Source: Dasypus novemcinctus (lineage: Eukaryota > Chordata > Mammalia > Cingulata > Dasypodidae). Taken from it: a stretch of 64,000 bases of DNA. The stretch spans positions 67,179,449-67,243,448 of the forward strand of contig NC_080688.1 in assembly GCF_030445035.2 (NCBI RefSeq). Reading direction: 5' to 3'. Below the pieces are notes generated by a model. The model did no database searches. It was not told the DNA's origin and was given only the letters and a program-made list of their open reading frames with translations. The stretch's first letter is position 1; each line of letters opens with the position of its first letter. Positions 32,613-44,286 of the stretch are shown piece by piece. A program made the translations under genes and the position numbers.

Positions 32613-34452
32613 TTTTTTTTTAAAGATTTATTTTATTTTTATTTTATCTCCCCTCCCCTCCCCACTCCAGTTGTCTGTTCTCTGTGCCCATTTGCTACTT
32701 GTTCTTCTTTGTCCGCTTCTGTTGTTATCAGCGGCTTGGGAATCTGTATTTCTTTTCGTTGCGTCATCTTTTTCCCCCCCCCCCCTTTTTTTTTTAATTA
32801 ACTTTGTAATAATATTACATTAAAAAATATATATATATATATGAGGTCCCATTCAACCCCCCCCACCTCACCGCCCCCAGCAACACTCATTCTCATCATC
32901 ATGACACATCCATTGCATTTGGTAAGTACATCTTTGGGCACCTCTGCACCTCATGGTCAATGGTCCACATCATGGCCCATACTCTCTCCCATTCCATCCA
33001 GTGGGCCCTGTGAGGATTTACAATGTCCGGTGATTGCCCCTGAAGCACCATCCAGGGCAGCTCCATGTCCCAAAGACGCCTCCACCTCTCATCTCTTCCT
33101 GCCTTTCCCCTACCCATCAGCCACCATGTCCACTTTTCCCAATCCAATGCCACCTTTTCTATGTGGACATTGGATTGGTTGTGTCCATTGCACCTCTATG
33201 TCAAGAGGAGGCTCAGATTCCACATGGAGGCTGGATGCAATCCTCCCACTTTCAGTTGTAATCACTCTAGGCTCCATGGTGTGGTGCTTGTCCTTCTTCA
33301 ACTCCATCTTAGCTGAGTGTGGTGAGTCCAATGAATCAGATTGTAGGTGTTGGAGTCTGTTGAGGCTCAGGACCTGGCTATCACATTGTCAGTCCAGAGA
33401 TTCAAATCCCCTAAATATATCTTAAACCCCAACACTAACTGCACCTCCAGCACATTAGCATGAAAGTCTTGTGAAGAGAGATCCCATCTGAGTCCAGATT
33501 CATCACACATAAACACCATTTCCAAAGAGGGGCCATCTGACCTGGTAGTTAACCCCATCGGCCATGACCATAACTCCCATGGGTCTCTTTAGCCCTCAAA
33601 GGAACCAATACCTGGGGATTGTATCTGCTTTATCTGTCTCTCAGACTCTGCTCAGTTGTGCATAAGGGCAATCCTTCTGACAGCCTCCAGACTCTTTTTT
33701 AGAGACTCGTAGCCATATAAACTCATTTCTCCTTTCCATTTCCCCCTTACATTAGGTCAAACAGCATTTTAAAGTCATGTTATTTTATGTAGACAGGGAT
33801 ATTCTGCTGATCCGCATTGAACCTTCCGTATAAGGTCATTTTCCAGTTGCATCATCAGTTGGTAGTTGATAGTGGTCCCTCGGTGCCAGGGAGGCTCATC
33901 CCCGGGTGTCATGTCCCATGCTGGGGGGAAGGCATTGCATTTACATGCTGAGTTTGGCTTCGAGACTGGCCACATTTGAGTAACATGAAGGCTGACAGGA
34001 GGAAATTCCCAGGCACAATGCTGCTCTAGGCCTTGTTCTTATTTTAGACTTATCAGCTCACAAGCATAGTCATTAGCATCAGGGGCTCACTGTTGAACCC
34101 TCACTCCCTCCTGGTCCCCGCCGCTGCACCTGGGAGACTGTCGCTGCTCCCCTAGGGACCATCGTTTCGTCATCTTGCTGCATCAGCTCTCCGTGTGTGC
34201 GGTGCCATTCCTTGGCAGACTGCACTTTCTTTCGCACTGGGCGGCTCTCCATATGGGACGCACTCCTTGCGCGTGGGGCTCCCCTACGTGGGGGACACCC
34301 CTGCATGGCGCGGCACTCCTTGTGCGCATCAGCACTGCGCATGGGCCTGCTCCACACGGGTCAAGGAGGCCCAGGGTTTGAACCGCAGACCTCCCATGTG
34401 GTAGATGGATGCCCTAACCACTGGGCCAAGTCCGCTTCCCCCCCCCCCCATA
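32613..34452 (-). repeat. DAS-SINE split by an L1-type insertion, third level
   Basis: Minus-strand DAS-SINE in two parts: the tail side at 32613-32770 and the head side at 34162-34452 ('ggtttgaaccgcagacctcc', 'gccctaaccactgggcc'). It interrupts the L1 3' UTR between 'gatgataccatatacc' and 'attgattgtacactttgg'. A short duplication catatacc flanks it. Confidence 0.9.
32771..34161 (-). repeat. L1-type element nested in DAS-SINE, fourth level
   Basis: A 1.39-kb insertion with a C/T-rich left edge (poly(A)-side on the - strand), (AT)n near 32828-32842, and long text shared with 10545-10630 and, more distantly, 22660-23375. The target duplication is tcgttgcgtcatctt (32756-32770) against tcgtttcgtcatctt (34162-34176), 14 of 15 matching. 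Overlapping open frames of 60-190 codons show no stable coding logic. I read it as the 3' UTR and flank of an armadillo L1, or a non-autonomous element mobilised by L1. Confidence 0.8.
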
Positions 34453-34514
34453 TACCATTGATTGTACACTTTGGATGAATTGTGTGCTTTGTTAATATGT
34501 ACCCAAAAGATTGA

Positions 34515-34640
34515 TTTGTTAAGGGGCATGCAACAGAATATTTTTTAATCAGATATGTGATTTGTAAATATTTTCTCCCATTCTGGGTTGTCTTTTCATT
34601 TTCTTTATTATAGAGGCATGCAAGGAAGAAGGGAAATGGA
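34515..34640 (-). repeat. L1 continuation, outermost level
   Basis: 'taatcagatatgtgatttgt', 'aaatattttctcccattctg' and 'ggttgtcttttcattttctt' resume the L1 left at 31174. Confidence 0.8.
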
Positions 34641-34930
34641 AGCTATGATTTGCTGCATCTACTTTATTAGGTGCAAACCTTATTTCTTTTATTTTGTACT
34701 TCTTTGTGTAGGAACTCTCTTGCCTCTCTCCCCACCTTTCTTATCTGATTGGTGAGTGGGAGAAGGAATTGAACCAGTCTGGGCAAAGGAGTTGTATATT
34801 TTCTTCCTCAGAATACATACCCATGTAGTTGGTCAGGCCCTGAGTAAGTACTGAGTTCATGATAGCCACAGATATAAGCCCTGTCTGCCAATCCAGCTTT
34901 TTTCAATAATAAAACTATTAAAAGTTGTGT
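34641..34930. other. Intron 1, nothing recognised
   Basis: No repeat or coding signal seen. Confidence 0.35.
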
Positions 34931-35240
34931 GGAGAGCGCATGTGGCTCAAGCAGTTGGATGCTCACCTCCAACATGGGATGTCCCAGTTTGGTTCCTGGT
35001 GCCTCCAAAGGAAGATGAGCAAGACAGTGAACTGATGGGACAGGCTGACGTGGCAAGTTGACACAATGAGAGCACAGTAAGCTGGGGGATATGGCTAAAG
35101 CATTGGGCACCTCCCTCCCACATGGGTGGTCCCTGGTTCAGTTCCTGGTACGTCCTGAAAGAAGACAAGCTGATAGGGTGCATAAACAATGGGGTGTGTG
35201 TGTATGTGTGTGTGTGTGTGTGTGTGTGCAGAAATAAATC
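34931..35240 (+). repeat. Dimeric tRNA-derived SINE with (TG)n
   Basis: Heads at about 34935 ('agcgcatgtggctcaagcag') and about 35085 ('gggggatatggctaaagcat'), a (TG)n run at about 35192-35228, and the tail 'agaaataaatctttttt'. Confidence 0.85.
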
Positions 35241-35402
35241 TTTTTTAAAAATTTTATGAAATTAAGAAAAAAGATGTTTTTATGGACCCTCTAAAATCCC
35301 ATCATTTAACTTGCCAATTTTATTTAGCTTAGTTAGGTATTGTTCCACCATGGATAGTAGCCTACTTGTTATATAAAGTTTATTAAGATAATATATATAA
35401 GG

Positions 35403-35989
35403 AAAGTGGATGTGGCTCAAGTGATAAGGCCTCCACCTACCATATGGGAGAACCTGGGTTCAATCCCTGGGGCCTCCTGGTGAAAAAGAAGAAGAGAAAG
35501 TGTGCCAGCATGGTGAGCCAGTGCCCATGTGGTGAGCCAGGTGCCTGCGCGGTGAGCCAAGTGTCCATGTGGGTGCCCATGCGGTGAGCCGACTGCCCAT
35601 GTAGTGAGATGAGTGCCCATGTGGCAAGCCGAGTGCCCACTTGGTGAGCCGAGTGCCTGGGTGAGTGCCCACGCAGCAAGCCGAGTGCCTTGCAGTGAGC
35701 CAGTGCCTATACAATTAAGTCACACAGCAAGATGATGTTGCAACAAAAGAGAGACAGAGGGGAGAGTCAAGGTGAAGTGCAGCAGAGACCAGGAACTGAG
35801 GTGGCACAATTGACAGGGAACTTCTCTCCACATCAGAAGTCCCTGGGATTGAAGCCCAGTGAATCCTAGAGGAGAAAGACAAGAAGAGAAGACAAAGAGA
35901 GAAATAGGTACAGAAGATCACACAGCAAATGGACACAGACAGCAAAAACAGCAGGGCAGGGGAAGTGGAGGGGAAGAAAAAAAATATAT
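35403..35989 (+). repeat. SINE with expanded 'gtgagcc' minisatellite
   Basis: The head 'agtggatgtggctcaagtga' and the 'gaagaagagaaagtgtgcc' segment match 2244-2689. Between them and the shared body lies a long array of about 20-bp units. The duplication atatatataagg is at 35391-35402 and 35990-36001. Confidence 0.88.
35503..35709. repeat. Degenerate minisatellite, about ten 18-22-bp units
   Basis: Units vary around 'agtgcccatgtggtgagccg'. Substitutions and length differences between units show an older or less homogenised array than the one at 13841. The related SINE at 2244-2689 has only about three units at this place. Confidence 0.85.
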
Positions 35990-36001
35990 ATATATATAAG
36001 G

Positions 36002-37060
36002 CAACTATAAAAATTTATAATGGGAAAATTAAAAGTAAGGCTTGATTAATAACCAAGTGAATGAACGTGGCTAAATCACTGTATTTTAGTTCCACCTGTC
36101 CACAATCTTTTTTTCTTGGTAGATGTTCTTTTATATAATAATCGTCTGACTCCTTTAATCAAATTTGATGTTTCTGGTCAGCTGAACACTGAAACCCCTA
36201 GGAAAAAAAATATGTACTTGAACAGGGAGTCAAACAAATTTTGGAGATTAAGTTTTATCTCTATGATTACTGATGAAAATAAATTCAGTTATAGTTATAT
36301 AAGGGATGAGATGAATTAGCAATAATTATTGATACTGGATCTACATTTTATTAGTAAAATTCCTATTAGTAAAAATTATTAGTAAAAATTCCTATTAAAT
36401 GTTTAGATTATTAGAATGTATTCTACCAAATTCAATGTCTCTTCTTAGCTGGTAGAAAATCTGTGCACTTCCTTTCTTTCTTTCTTTTTTTTTTTTTGCA
36501 CTTCCTTTCAATAGTCCCAACAGTCTTTCTAGAACAAGAACTTCAAGTTTGGGGCTGGAGGAGAAGAGCACCTGTTCATGTTGAGAAACAGCAGTAAAAC
36601 TCATTCCTTACAGTTTACACCTAACTCAAAGTCATTCTCCCCAAGTCCCCCTCACCCTTTTCTTAAATTAGATGAAATATAATTAAATTTTCTTTTCAGA
36701 AATAATGAATGACCAGGATTTTGATCTTTTACATGAGATTAAATTATGTATTAATTTGTGTGGTTATAAATAAGTTGAAACTAGGAAAGTTTGAATTATC
36801 TACTCTTGCATTTTGACTAATCATTAATGGTTATCTCATTTTATCTTTGAATTTTAGTGATTTAAAGTTCTAGTACATTAAATTTAGACACTAAATATAG
36901 TACATTGAAATTCTAGGTCTAGATTAAAAATCTGGGTAGCTCCTGAAGGTGTATGTTCTGGGTTTTTCCTGTTACATACTTTTTCACCTTCAAGCTAAAC
37001 TTCCACACTGCTTACGTGGAAGGCACTTTGCTGTTTACATGGTGTTACGTTGTTTCTTGA
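36002..37060. other. Intron 1, nothing firm
   Basis: AT-rich sequence with a T/C-rich tract (about 36472-36498). No repeat or gene is supported. Confidence 0.35.
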
Positions 37061-37200
37061 CCTCTTTGAGACCCAGTTTCTTACTCTCTCAAGTGGGAAA
37101 TACCTTGCCACACTTCTGTGGATTAGAAATAGTGTAAATGTTGAGCACTGTGTCTGGTACAAAGTAGTGGTGCTTAAAGAGCAGCAGTCAGGGACCCAGA
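37060..37200 (-). repeat. MIR SINE fragment
   Basis: 'gagacccagtttcttactct', 'gtgggaaatac' and 'gagcactgtgtctggtacaa' fit minus-strand MIR text. A weak L1 3' scrap follows at 37326-37420. Confidence 0.5.
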
Positions 37201-37533
37201 GTGTTGTTGGGGAAAGTATGCCATCTTTGCCTTCACCTCACTGTTCCCCATATTTTCCTCTTTCCTGCTATCCTCGTTGCTCTGGTTACCCTTTTACAAC
37301 CTTTATAACCTATGGAGACATAAATGTCTTTTTTTTAAAGACGCATTAGATTCCATAAATGATACAGTGAAAATAGAAGGGGATTCCCATGTACCCTACC
37401 TCCTCCCTCTCCCCACAAATGTTTTTTGAAAACGCTTGTTGACTTGTGGAAACACAAGTTTTATATTAAAAGCCTATAAATAGATTTCTCATCTGTGGTT
37501 GATGTGCTGTGTTTTGCCCAGGTGCAAGCAAAG

Positions 37534-37641
37534 ATGTTGTCCCGGCTCAGAGCGGTCGCCACCCGTCCTGCTTTGGCCTGCTGCCGTTTGCACACGAAAG
37601 AGAAAGGCCGGCCGCTTATGCTGAACCCGAGAACAAACAAG
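37534..37641 (+). CDS. ME2: ME2 exon 2: start codon and mitochondrial presequence
   Basis: First coding exon of mitochondrial malic enzyme 2, which oxidatively decarboxylates malate to pyruvate in the matrix, reducing NAD+ (and less well NADP+). The exon is 37522-37641, after acceptor ttttgcccag; the ATG is at 37534 and 36 codons end at donor AAG|gtcagt. Residues 1-20 have Arg at 4, 6, 11 and 18, no acid before Glu23, and many Leu/Ala: an import presequence. Residues 21-36 include [15 protein letters not shown], a segment I recognise in ME2. The phase-0 end joins exon 3 at GMAF. Presequence residues differ from the human ones I recall while the mature start is conserved, as expected. The frame reads on to 37713 only because intron sequence lacks an early stop. 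ME1 and ME3 are alternatives, but the later exons favour ME2. Confidence 0.95.
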
Positions 37642-38160
37642 GTCAGTAACACTAGTGCCCACATGCAGTCTTCCTCTTCTGGTAAGAGTTTGATGTATTT
37701 GGTGCTGCGATAGGAAACTTCTGTATTTTGTGGCTCTATACTAAAAGTGCTGAGTGGTCTTTCCTTTCTCAGTATGATCTCTTTGCTCTCCTCACATGCA
37801 GGAACCGTGGCTGCTTCATACCTCCCAAGTATCATCCCCCACAACTTCTCTCACCAGAAGAGTATTGACTTTACTTCCTAATTCTAGCTTAAAAAATAAA
37901 GAAAAGAAAATCCCTGTGGTAGGGCTCGGCCAGGACTTTTGGCCAGATGTGGGATACTTTGATTTCTTCATCTCAGATCAGATTCTCCTCCTGGGGTAAT
38001 CAGGCCCTTGGAGGGTGGGGTCAAAATTGTGAAATGAAATTTTGCCTAAACTCCAAACTGTTCTGGACTCCACCCCACCTCCACCCAACTTTTTGGATTG
38101 GTGGACACACAGATGATTTCTCCCATTAATCAGACTCCTGGTTTAAAGGAGAGAGGCCTC
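37642..38160. other. ME2 intron 2, 5' end
   Basis: Unique-looking sequence after the donor. No repeat recognised until the T-run at about 38163. Confidence 0.4.
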
Positions 38161-40817
38161 TCTTTTTTTTTTTTTTTCAATTTATTGAAATATATCACTC
38201 ATACATAAACATACATAAACAATAAATATATAATAATTGTGAACTTACAAACCAAACATATATAACATCAAACATATATAACATCTCACCCTACGACCAA
38301 TAACTTGCATTGTTTTTGAACTTTTTAAACTAATGATTAAAGAGCATTGTCAAAATATTACTACTGAACAAAGTAGTTTTCCCCTAACCAATCTGATTGT
38401 TATTATCTTTATATCATTTATATATGACCATACATAAACAATTAAGTGTATAGTAAAAATTGTGAACTTACAAAGCAAACATGCATAACATCATACAGGG
38501 GTCCCATACATCAACCCTCCACCAACACCTTGCATTGTCATGAGACGTTTGTTACAAACTATGAAAGAACACTGTCAAAATCTTACTACTAATCATAGTC
38601 CTTATCTTACATTTGGAGTGTTTTTCCCCCAACCCACCCTATTATTATTTTTTAAATATATTTTTTTATGACAGAAGTTGTAAACTTATAAAACAATCCT
38701 GCACATGTGCAGAATTTCCAAACAACACCCCCTCCATCAACACATCACAATTGTGTGTCATTTGCTACAGATAAAATAATATCATCTGATTGTTCCATGT
38801 CCTTAGTGTCCATTTGGCTCACATTTTCCATACTGCCTCAGTATCAACACAGTACATCTTTTGCATACATGCAAGAATATTATATTATTACTACTAACCA
38901 CAGTCCATTGGTCACTCCACCTGTATTTTTCCCACGCTTCTCCACATTCCCAATACCCTGCAGTAGTGATATACATTTGTTCTAGCTCACAAAGGAAACT
39001 CTTGCATCTGTACCATCAACCACAATTCTCACCCACCTCTTGGTTTACTGTGCTATCCAGTTTCTAGATTATTCTCAAGCATTCTGTCAGTTGGCATTTA
39101 CATAACTAGACTACCAATTTCAGTCACATCCCCATTTATAAACTAGCTGTTACTCACTGTGTGTTATCATCCATTCTATACATTTCTACAATTTTATAGT
39201 AAAGCTAATTAAAACTTCTACATATATTAAACATCAGTAGTCCACTCAGTCCTTCTCTTATCTCCTTTAAGAATCCACCACCTACCACCAGGTCTTGAAA
39301 ATATTTTCCAATAATTTCTTCCAGAAGTTTTATGGTTCTTTTATTTTTAGTTTTTTGATCCATTTTGAGTTAATTTTTGGAAAAGGTGTGAGATAGGCAT
39401 CCTCTTTCCTTCTTTCAGCTATGGATGTCCAATTTTTTCAGCACCATTTGTTGAATGGGTTGTTCTGCCCGAGCTGTGTGAGTTTCACAGGCTAGTCAAA
39501 AATCACTTGACTATACCTGTGAGGGTCTGTTTCTGAACCACAAGTTTGGTTCCATTTGTCTATTGTGTCTGTCTTTAGGCCAGTACCATGTTGTTTTTAC
39601 CACTATAGGTAGATATTATGATTTAAAGTCTGTAGATGAGGGTTCACTTTTCCTTTTTATCATGTTTTTGGCTATTCAGGACTCCTTACACTCCCAAATA
39701 AATTTAATGATCATGTTTTCAATTTTTTCTTTAATGCTGGTGTTATTTTTATCAGGATTGCATTAAATCTGTATATTAATTTGAGTAGAATTGACATCTT
39801 AATGATATTTAGTCTTCCAATTCATGAGCATGGAATGTTCTTCCAGTTATTTTGGGCTTTTTAAATTTATTTTAACATTGAGTTGCAGTTTTCTGAATAC
39901 AAGTGCTTTACATCATTGGTTGAGTTTTTCCTGACTATTTGAGTTTTATCTGTCATATTTTATTTTCACCACTCTTTTGACACTTGTAATTACTTTTACT
40001 GATGTAATCTTCATTTCTAGACTCTCTTCCAGGCCTCTCGCTCCTGTCTTTTCTTTTCAGGCTTTAGCATACCCTTTAGTATTTCCTGGAAATCTGGGCT
40101 CTTGCTTAGAAATTCTCTCAGTTTCTATTTATCTGTAAATATTCTAATTTCACCCTCAGTTTTGAAAGGTAGTCTTGCTTGGATATAAGATTCTTGGCTA
40201 GAAGTTTTTCTCTTGTAGTATCTTAAATATATCAGACCACTGTCTTCTTTCCTCCATGGTTTCTGGTGAGAAATCAGCACTTAATCTTATTGGATATCCC
40301 TTATATGTTATGCATTGCTTTTCTCTTGTTGCTCACAGAATTCTCTCTTTGTCTTTAGCCCTTAACATTCTGATGAGTATGAGTCTCAGAGTTGGTCTGT
40401 TTGGATTTTTTCAGATGGGAGTATGTTGTGCTTCTTGGACATGGATATCTATGTCCTTCATAGGGTTGGGAAATTTTCTACCATTATTTCTTTAAATATT
40501 CCTTCTGCCCTTTTTGCTTCCCTTCTCCTTCTGGGACACCCTTGACATGTATGTTTGCATATCTTTGCTGTCATTTAGTTCCCTGAGATCTTGTTCAAAT
40601 TTTTTCCATTCTTTTCTTCATCTGTTCTTTTGTATGTTCACTTTCAGAGGCCATTTCTTCAAACTCACCAATCCTTTCTTCTGCCGCCTTAAATCTGCTA
40701 TTATTTGATTCCAATGCTTTTTAAAATTTCATTGATTGCACCTTTCATTCCCATAAGATCTGCTATTTTTCTATGTATGCTTTCAAATTCTTCTTTGTGG
40801 TCACCCAATGTCTTCTT

Positions 40818-41241
40818 TTGTTTTTTTTTTTAAAGATTTATTTTTTATTTATTTCTCTCCCCTTCCCCTCCCCCCAGTTGTCTGCTCTCTGTGTCCATTT
40901 GCTGTATGTTCTTCTGTGACTGCTTCTATCCTTATCAGCAGCACCAGGAATCTGTGTTTCTTTTTGTTGCATCATCTTGCTGTGTCAGCTCTCCGTATGT
41001 GCAGCACGATTCCTGAGCAAACTGCACTTTCTTTTGCGCTTGGCGGCTCTCCTTATAGGGCATACTCCTTGCGCGTGGGGCTCTCCTACGTGGGGGACAC
41101 CCCTGCGTGGCATGGCACTCCCTGCACGCATCAGCACTGTGCATGGGCCAGCCCTACATGGGTCAAGGAGACCCAGGGTTTGAACTGTGGACCTCCCATG
41201 TGATAGATGGACGCCCTATCCATTGGGCCAAATCCGCTTCC
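40818..41241 (-). repeat. DAS-SINE inside HAL1-like element
   Basis: Complete minus-strand DAS-SINE with an exact 14-bp duplication cccaatgtcttctt (40804-40817 and 41242-41255). It is younger than the HAL1-like host. Confidence 0.95.
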
Positions 41242-41869
41242 CCCAATGTCTTCTTAATATCTTTAATCTCTTTAGTCATCTCATTGAATTTATTAAGGAG
41301 ATTTGTTTGAACATCTATAATTAATTGTCTCAACTGGACCATAGCTTCCTGTTTCTTGGTGTGGATTGTGATTTTTTGTTGGTGTCTTTGCATCTGGCTT
41401 CCTAGAGTATTTATTCTGGGTGCAGTTTCTCTCTTTAGTTTAGAGTTTCCTATCGTTTTTCCCTTTCTGGTTGTGCAATAGGAGCCAAGCATATAGTTGG
41501 TGCTGTAAGCTGTGGAGACTTAAGCTGTCCTTATTGCCCCAGGGATGAATGAATCTTCTCCCAACTTTCTCCTTTCCCAGCGGTAGGGACAGAGTCACAG
41601 TTGAGTGGAATAATCCCTGTGCAGGCTAGACTCTAGTTGCCCAGAGAGACTGATGAAGCCTCACATCCTTTTCTCCCCTGCCTGGGACAGGGATGGAGCT
41701 GCAGGTGTGGGCAGCAATCTATGCAGTGTGGGTCCAAGATGACTGCAGTTGCCCTGGTAGGATTCTGATTATTTAGCCTGTGCCAGCCAAAGCTCCCTGG
41801 AGTTACCTGTATAGGCTGGTGCAGGGCTCTTCAGCCTTCCCTGCCAGAGGCGGGGCTGAAGCCTAGGCT

Positions 41870-42470
41870 AGGGCTGCAGGCTGATGTGCCTGAAAGAAAC
41901 TGGTTCCTGCTGACACTGAGAGTTTCAGTCAGTGCGGCCTCCCCTCAGGCTGGGAACGGGGTCAGAATGGCAGCTACTGGCCTCTTTCTGACTTGGGCTG
42001 GTTCTCACCCCCCTGTTCCCAGGGATATCTCTTAGGTAGCCAAGTCTACGAATCAGTAGCCGAAATCAACAGCCAACTGTCTCCTCCTCCCCTGTTTCTG
42101 GGAGATGGAGCTTCTAATTCCCGTCACAGAGTGGCTCCTGGAATGGCTCTTGCCACCAGAGTAGGATGATCACTGGCCTCCGCAGCTTGGCGGTAATTTC
42201 CCGGAGAGGCTGGTACAGGTCCCTGCAGCTTCCCCCCTGCTGGAGGTGGCCCTGGGGCCTAGGCTAGACCTGCAATATGATCTGGATGGGAAAAAGCTGG
42301 TCCCACCAGCACTGGGATTCTCAGTCCACCCCGCTTCCCCTCATGCCAGGCGCGGAGTTAAGATGGCAGCTCCCGGCCTCTTTCTGACCTGGACAGGTCC
42401 AAACTTTAGCTGTTCTCAGGATTATACAGTAGCCCCCTGAACTTCCTCATCATAGCTGAAATTGGTGCCC
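41870..42470 (-). repeat. Tandem 5' UTR monomers of HAL1-like element
   Basis: The stretch at about 41938-42000 ('gcctcccctcaggctgggaa', 'ggcctctttctgacttgggc') is repeated about 395 bp later at 42330-42400 ('gcttcccctcatgccaggcg', 'ggcctctttctgacctggac'). The order of neighbouring blocks is also conserved. Repeated promoter monomers at the 5' end are known for several L1 families. Confidence 0.7.
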
Positions 42471-42800
42471 AACCGTCTCTTCTTCCCCAGTTTTGGGGAA
42501 GTGAAGCTTTCGATCCCAGCCACGGACCAGCTCCCAAGCGGCTTGTGCCTCCAGTGGAGGATGGGCACCGGCCTCTGCAGCGTGGAGTGCTCTACTTACG
42601 AGTCTTCTCTGCAGAAGGGCAGTCTCCCCCTTCCACTCCTTCAAGGACATTGCAGAATGTTCTTCTACCTCCTGGAGGCTCCAAACAAGTGCTTCAGCTA
42701 GCTCCAGAGAGCTCTGGGTGTTTACCAACTGCCCTGAGGCAGGAGCTGACTCTAGGACCTCCTTACTCTGCCACTGTCTTTCTGGTTGTCCCTCTGACCC

Positions 42801-43527
42801 TTTTTATTACCACCCTTGGGGCAGAAGTGATGGGCAATATTAAGGTCCAGTCATAACTTCATTCCTCAGCTAAACTGGGTTCAGTGGGCAAGTCTCCCTA
42901 TTTTTTAATGACAGTATTAAATAGTAAGTAAACATCATTCTGGAAGAGAATTTCTTATAGGAAGCTTGCAAGCTTCACACAGTGGGCTAGTTGTGATGTG
43001 TGAAATTTACTTTTTGGAAAAGGTGGATTCAGATTAAGGTAAAACTTAACTTTAAAACAAGTCAGCAGTCAAAATTTGACAATTCCATTTGTTTAACAAT
43101 CTGGGGGGGGGCCAAATAATTGAATAGTATGGTAAATTTGGGGGATGTTTCAGACATACAAAGTGGGAATTTTACCAAGAGTCATACAGAACATCTCATC
43201 CTTGCATTCTTTCTCCCTGAATGAGAATTCAGCAAGCAATGGTGAATTAAATGACTTTAAGAATATCATCTCTTGTTTTCGCCTTACTTCCCAAATTTAC
43301 TTGTTCTTCAAGATGCAATTCTCATTCAAAACCCAGTTTTCCTATAGAGCCTTTTCACGGTAGACTAGAGTAATTGCTCCTTTCTTTGAATCCTTGTAGC
43401 GGTTTTTACCTTCCTGATCATGTCAAGTAATCAGTGTATGTATGAGGAGAAGGACAGTCTGAACTGCTATGTGCTTCTGGCCTTCCAACTCTCTAATGTT
43501 GCACAGCAACCATATGGTTATGTCATT
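42801..43527. other. Intron 2, nothing firm
   Basis: No repeat or coding signal I can name, apart from a short G-run near 43104. Confidence 0.35.
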
Positions 43528-43543
43528 AAAGGACTATTTCTGG

Positions 43544-43875
43544 GGAAGAGGAATAGTCTTCCCCAGAAGAAGGTAGATAGAGCTTCCGCCTTCCATATAG
43601 GAGTCCAGGGTTTGATACCCAGGGCCTCCTGGCCCATGTGACGAGCTGGCCCACGTGGAGTGCTGCTGTGTGCAAGGAGTGCAGCCCTGCTCAGGAGTGG
43701 TGCCACCCACGTGGAAAGCTGACGCAGCAAGATGACGCAACAAGAACAAAACAGAGACACAGAGAAGAGACAATATGAGATGCAGTGAACTAGGGAGCTG
43801 AGGTGGAGCAAGAGAATGATCACCTCTCTCCCACTCTCAAAGCGGGGGTGGAGGGGGAAGAAATAAGGGTGGGGG
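43544..43875 (+). repeat. DAS-SINE-like element, shortened head
   Basis: The body carries 'gggtttgatacccagggcct', 'caaggagtgcag' and 'gacgcagcaagatgacgcaa'. The head is altered ('agaaggtagatagagcttcc'). A 16-bp duplication with one mismatch (aaaggactatttctgg / aaaggaccatttctgg) lies at 43528-43543 and 43876-43891. Confidence 0.88.
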
Positions 43876-43891
43876 AAAGGACCATTTCTGG

Positions 43892-44286
43892 AAGCCCACC
43901 TAAGCATTATTTCTAAGAATCAGGAAGAGTTTTGTGTTGTATTTGTTTAGGAAAGAACGTAAACCAGTGCTTCCCACCTTGTGGGTCATGAACTTCTTGG
44001 GGACATAGTTAAGAAAGCTTGCATTTCAAATATTTTAGACCACATTTTTTTCCCACATATTCATAAATATTGTTTTTAAGAGTATGTTGCTGCTATGATT
44101 AATAAAATAGTAACTAAAGGCAGCACTGAATTCTTAGTCATTTTAAAAATATATCTGTAACCACTGTCTCCTAAAAGTATACCTGTTATTATGTAGGGAG
44201 TCTGTGATACTTTTTTTAAATTGAAAAAAAAATAAAGTCCTTATTTTTTGTAGGTTTGGACATTATTATGCTAGGAACTTAGATGT
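43892..44286. other. Intron 2, possible hAT scrap
   Basis: 43965-44030 ('ccagtgcttcccaccttgtg', 'gtcatgaacttcttggggac') may be an old hAT MITE. Nothing else is recognised. Confidence 0.3.

Larger units (their letters stand above)
38161..42800 (-). repeat. HAL1-like (half-L1) element with 5' UTR repeats
   Basis: Minus-strand LINE beginning with a T-run (38163-38177). Order on the + strand: 3' UTR (to about 39250); a short stretch of ORF2 C-terminal type (about 39300-39900, 'ccattttgagttaatttttg', 'cagcaccatttgttgaatgg'); then ORF1, where about 40170-40280 reads SADFSPETMEERRQW and, after it, FKILQEKNF, the hallmark of the L1 ORF1p C-terminal domain; a coiled-coil-like ORF1 N-terminal part (41163-41492); and a GC-rich 5' UTR (about 41500-42800). 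No endonuclease or reverse transcriptase core lies between the ORF2 end and ORF1, which is the HAL1 plan. Stops interrupt ORF1, so it is inactive. A DAS-SINE (40818-41241) has inserted in it. Confidence 0.75.

Noticed and set aside
32841..33425. 194-codon + strand frame as a gene
   Set aside because: It lies in the nested L1-type element, antisense to it, and is Pro/Ser-rich with no domain. Overlapping frames on both strands are equally open.
35503..35709. CRISPR-like array of about 20-bp repeats
   Set aside because: The units are contiguous without unique spacers, lie within a SINE in a mammalian intron, and are degenerate. It is a minisatellite.
37534..37713. 72-codon continuous frame as a stand-alone small protein
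   Set aside because: Codons 1-36 are ME2 exon 2. The remainder is intron read-through beyond a consensus donor.
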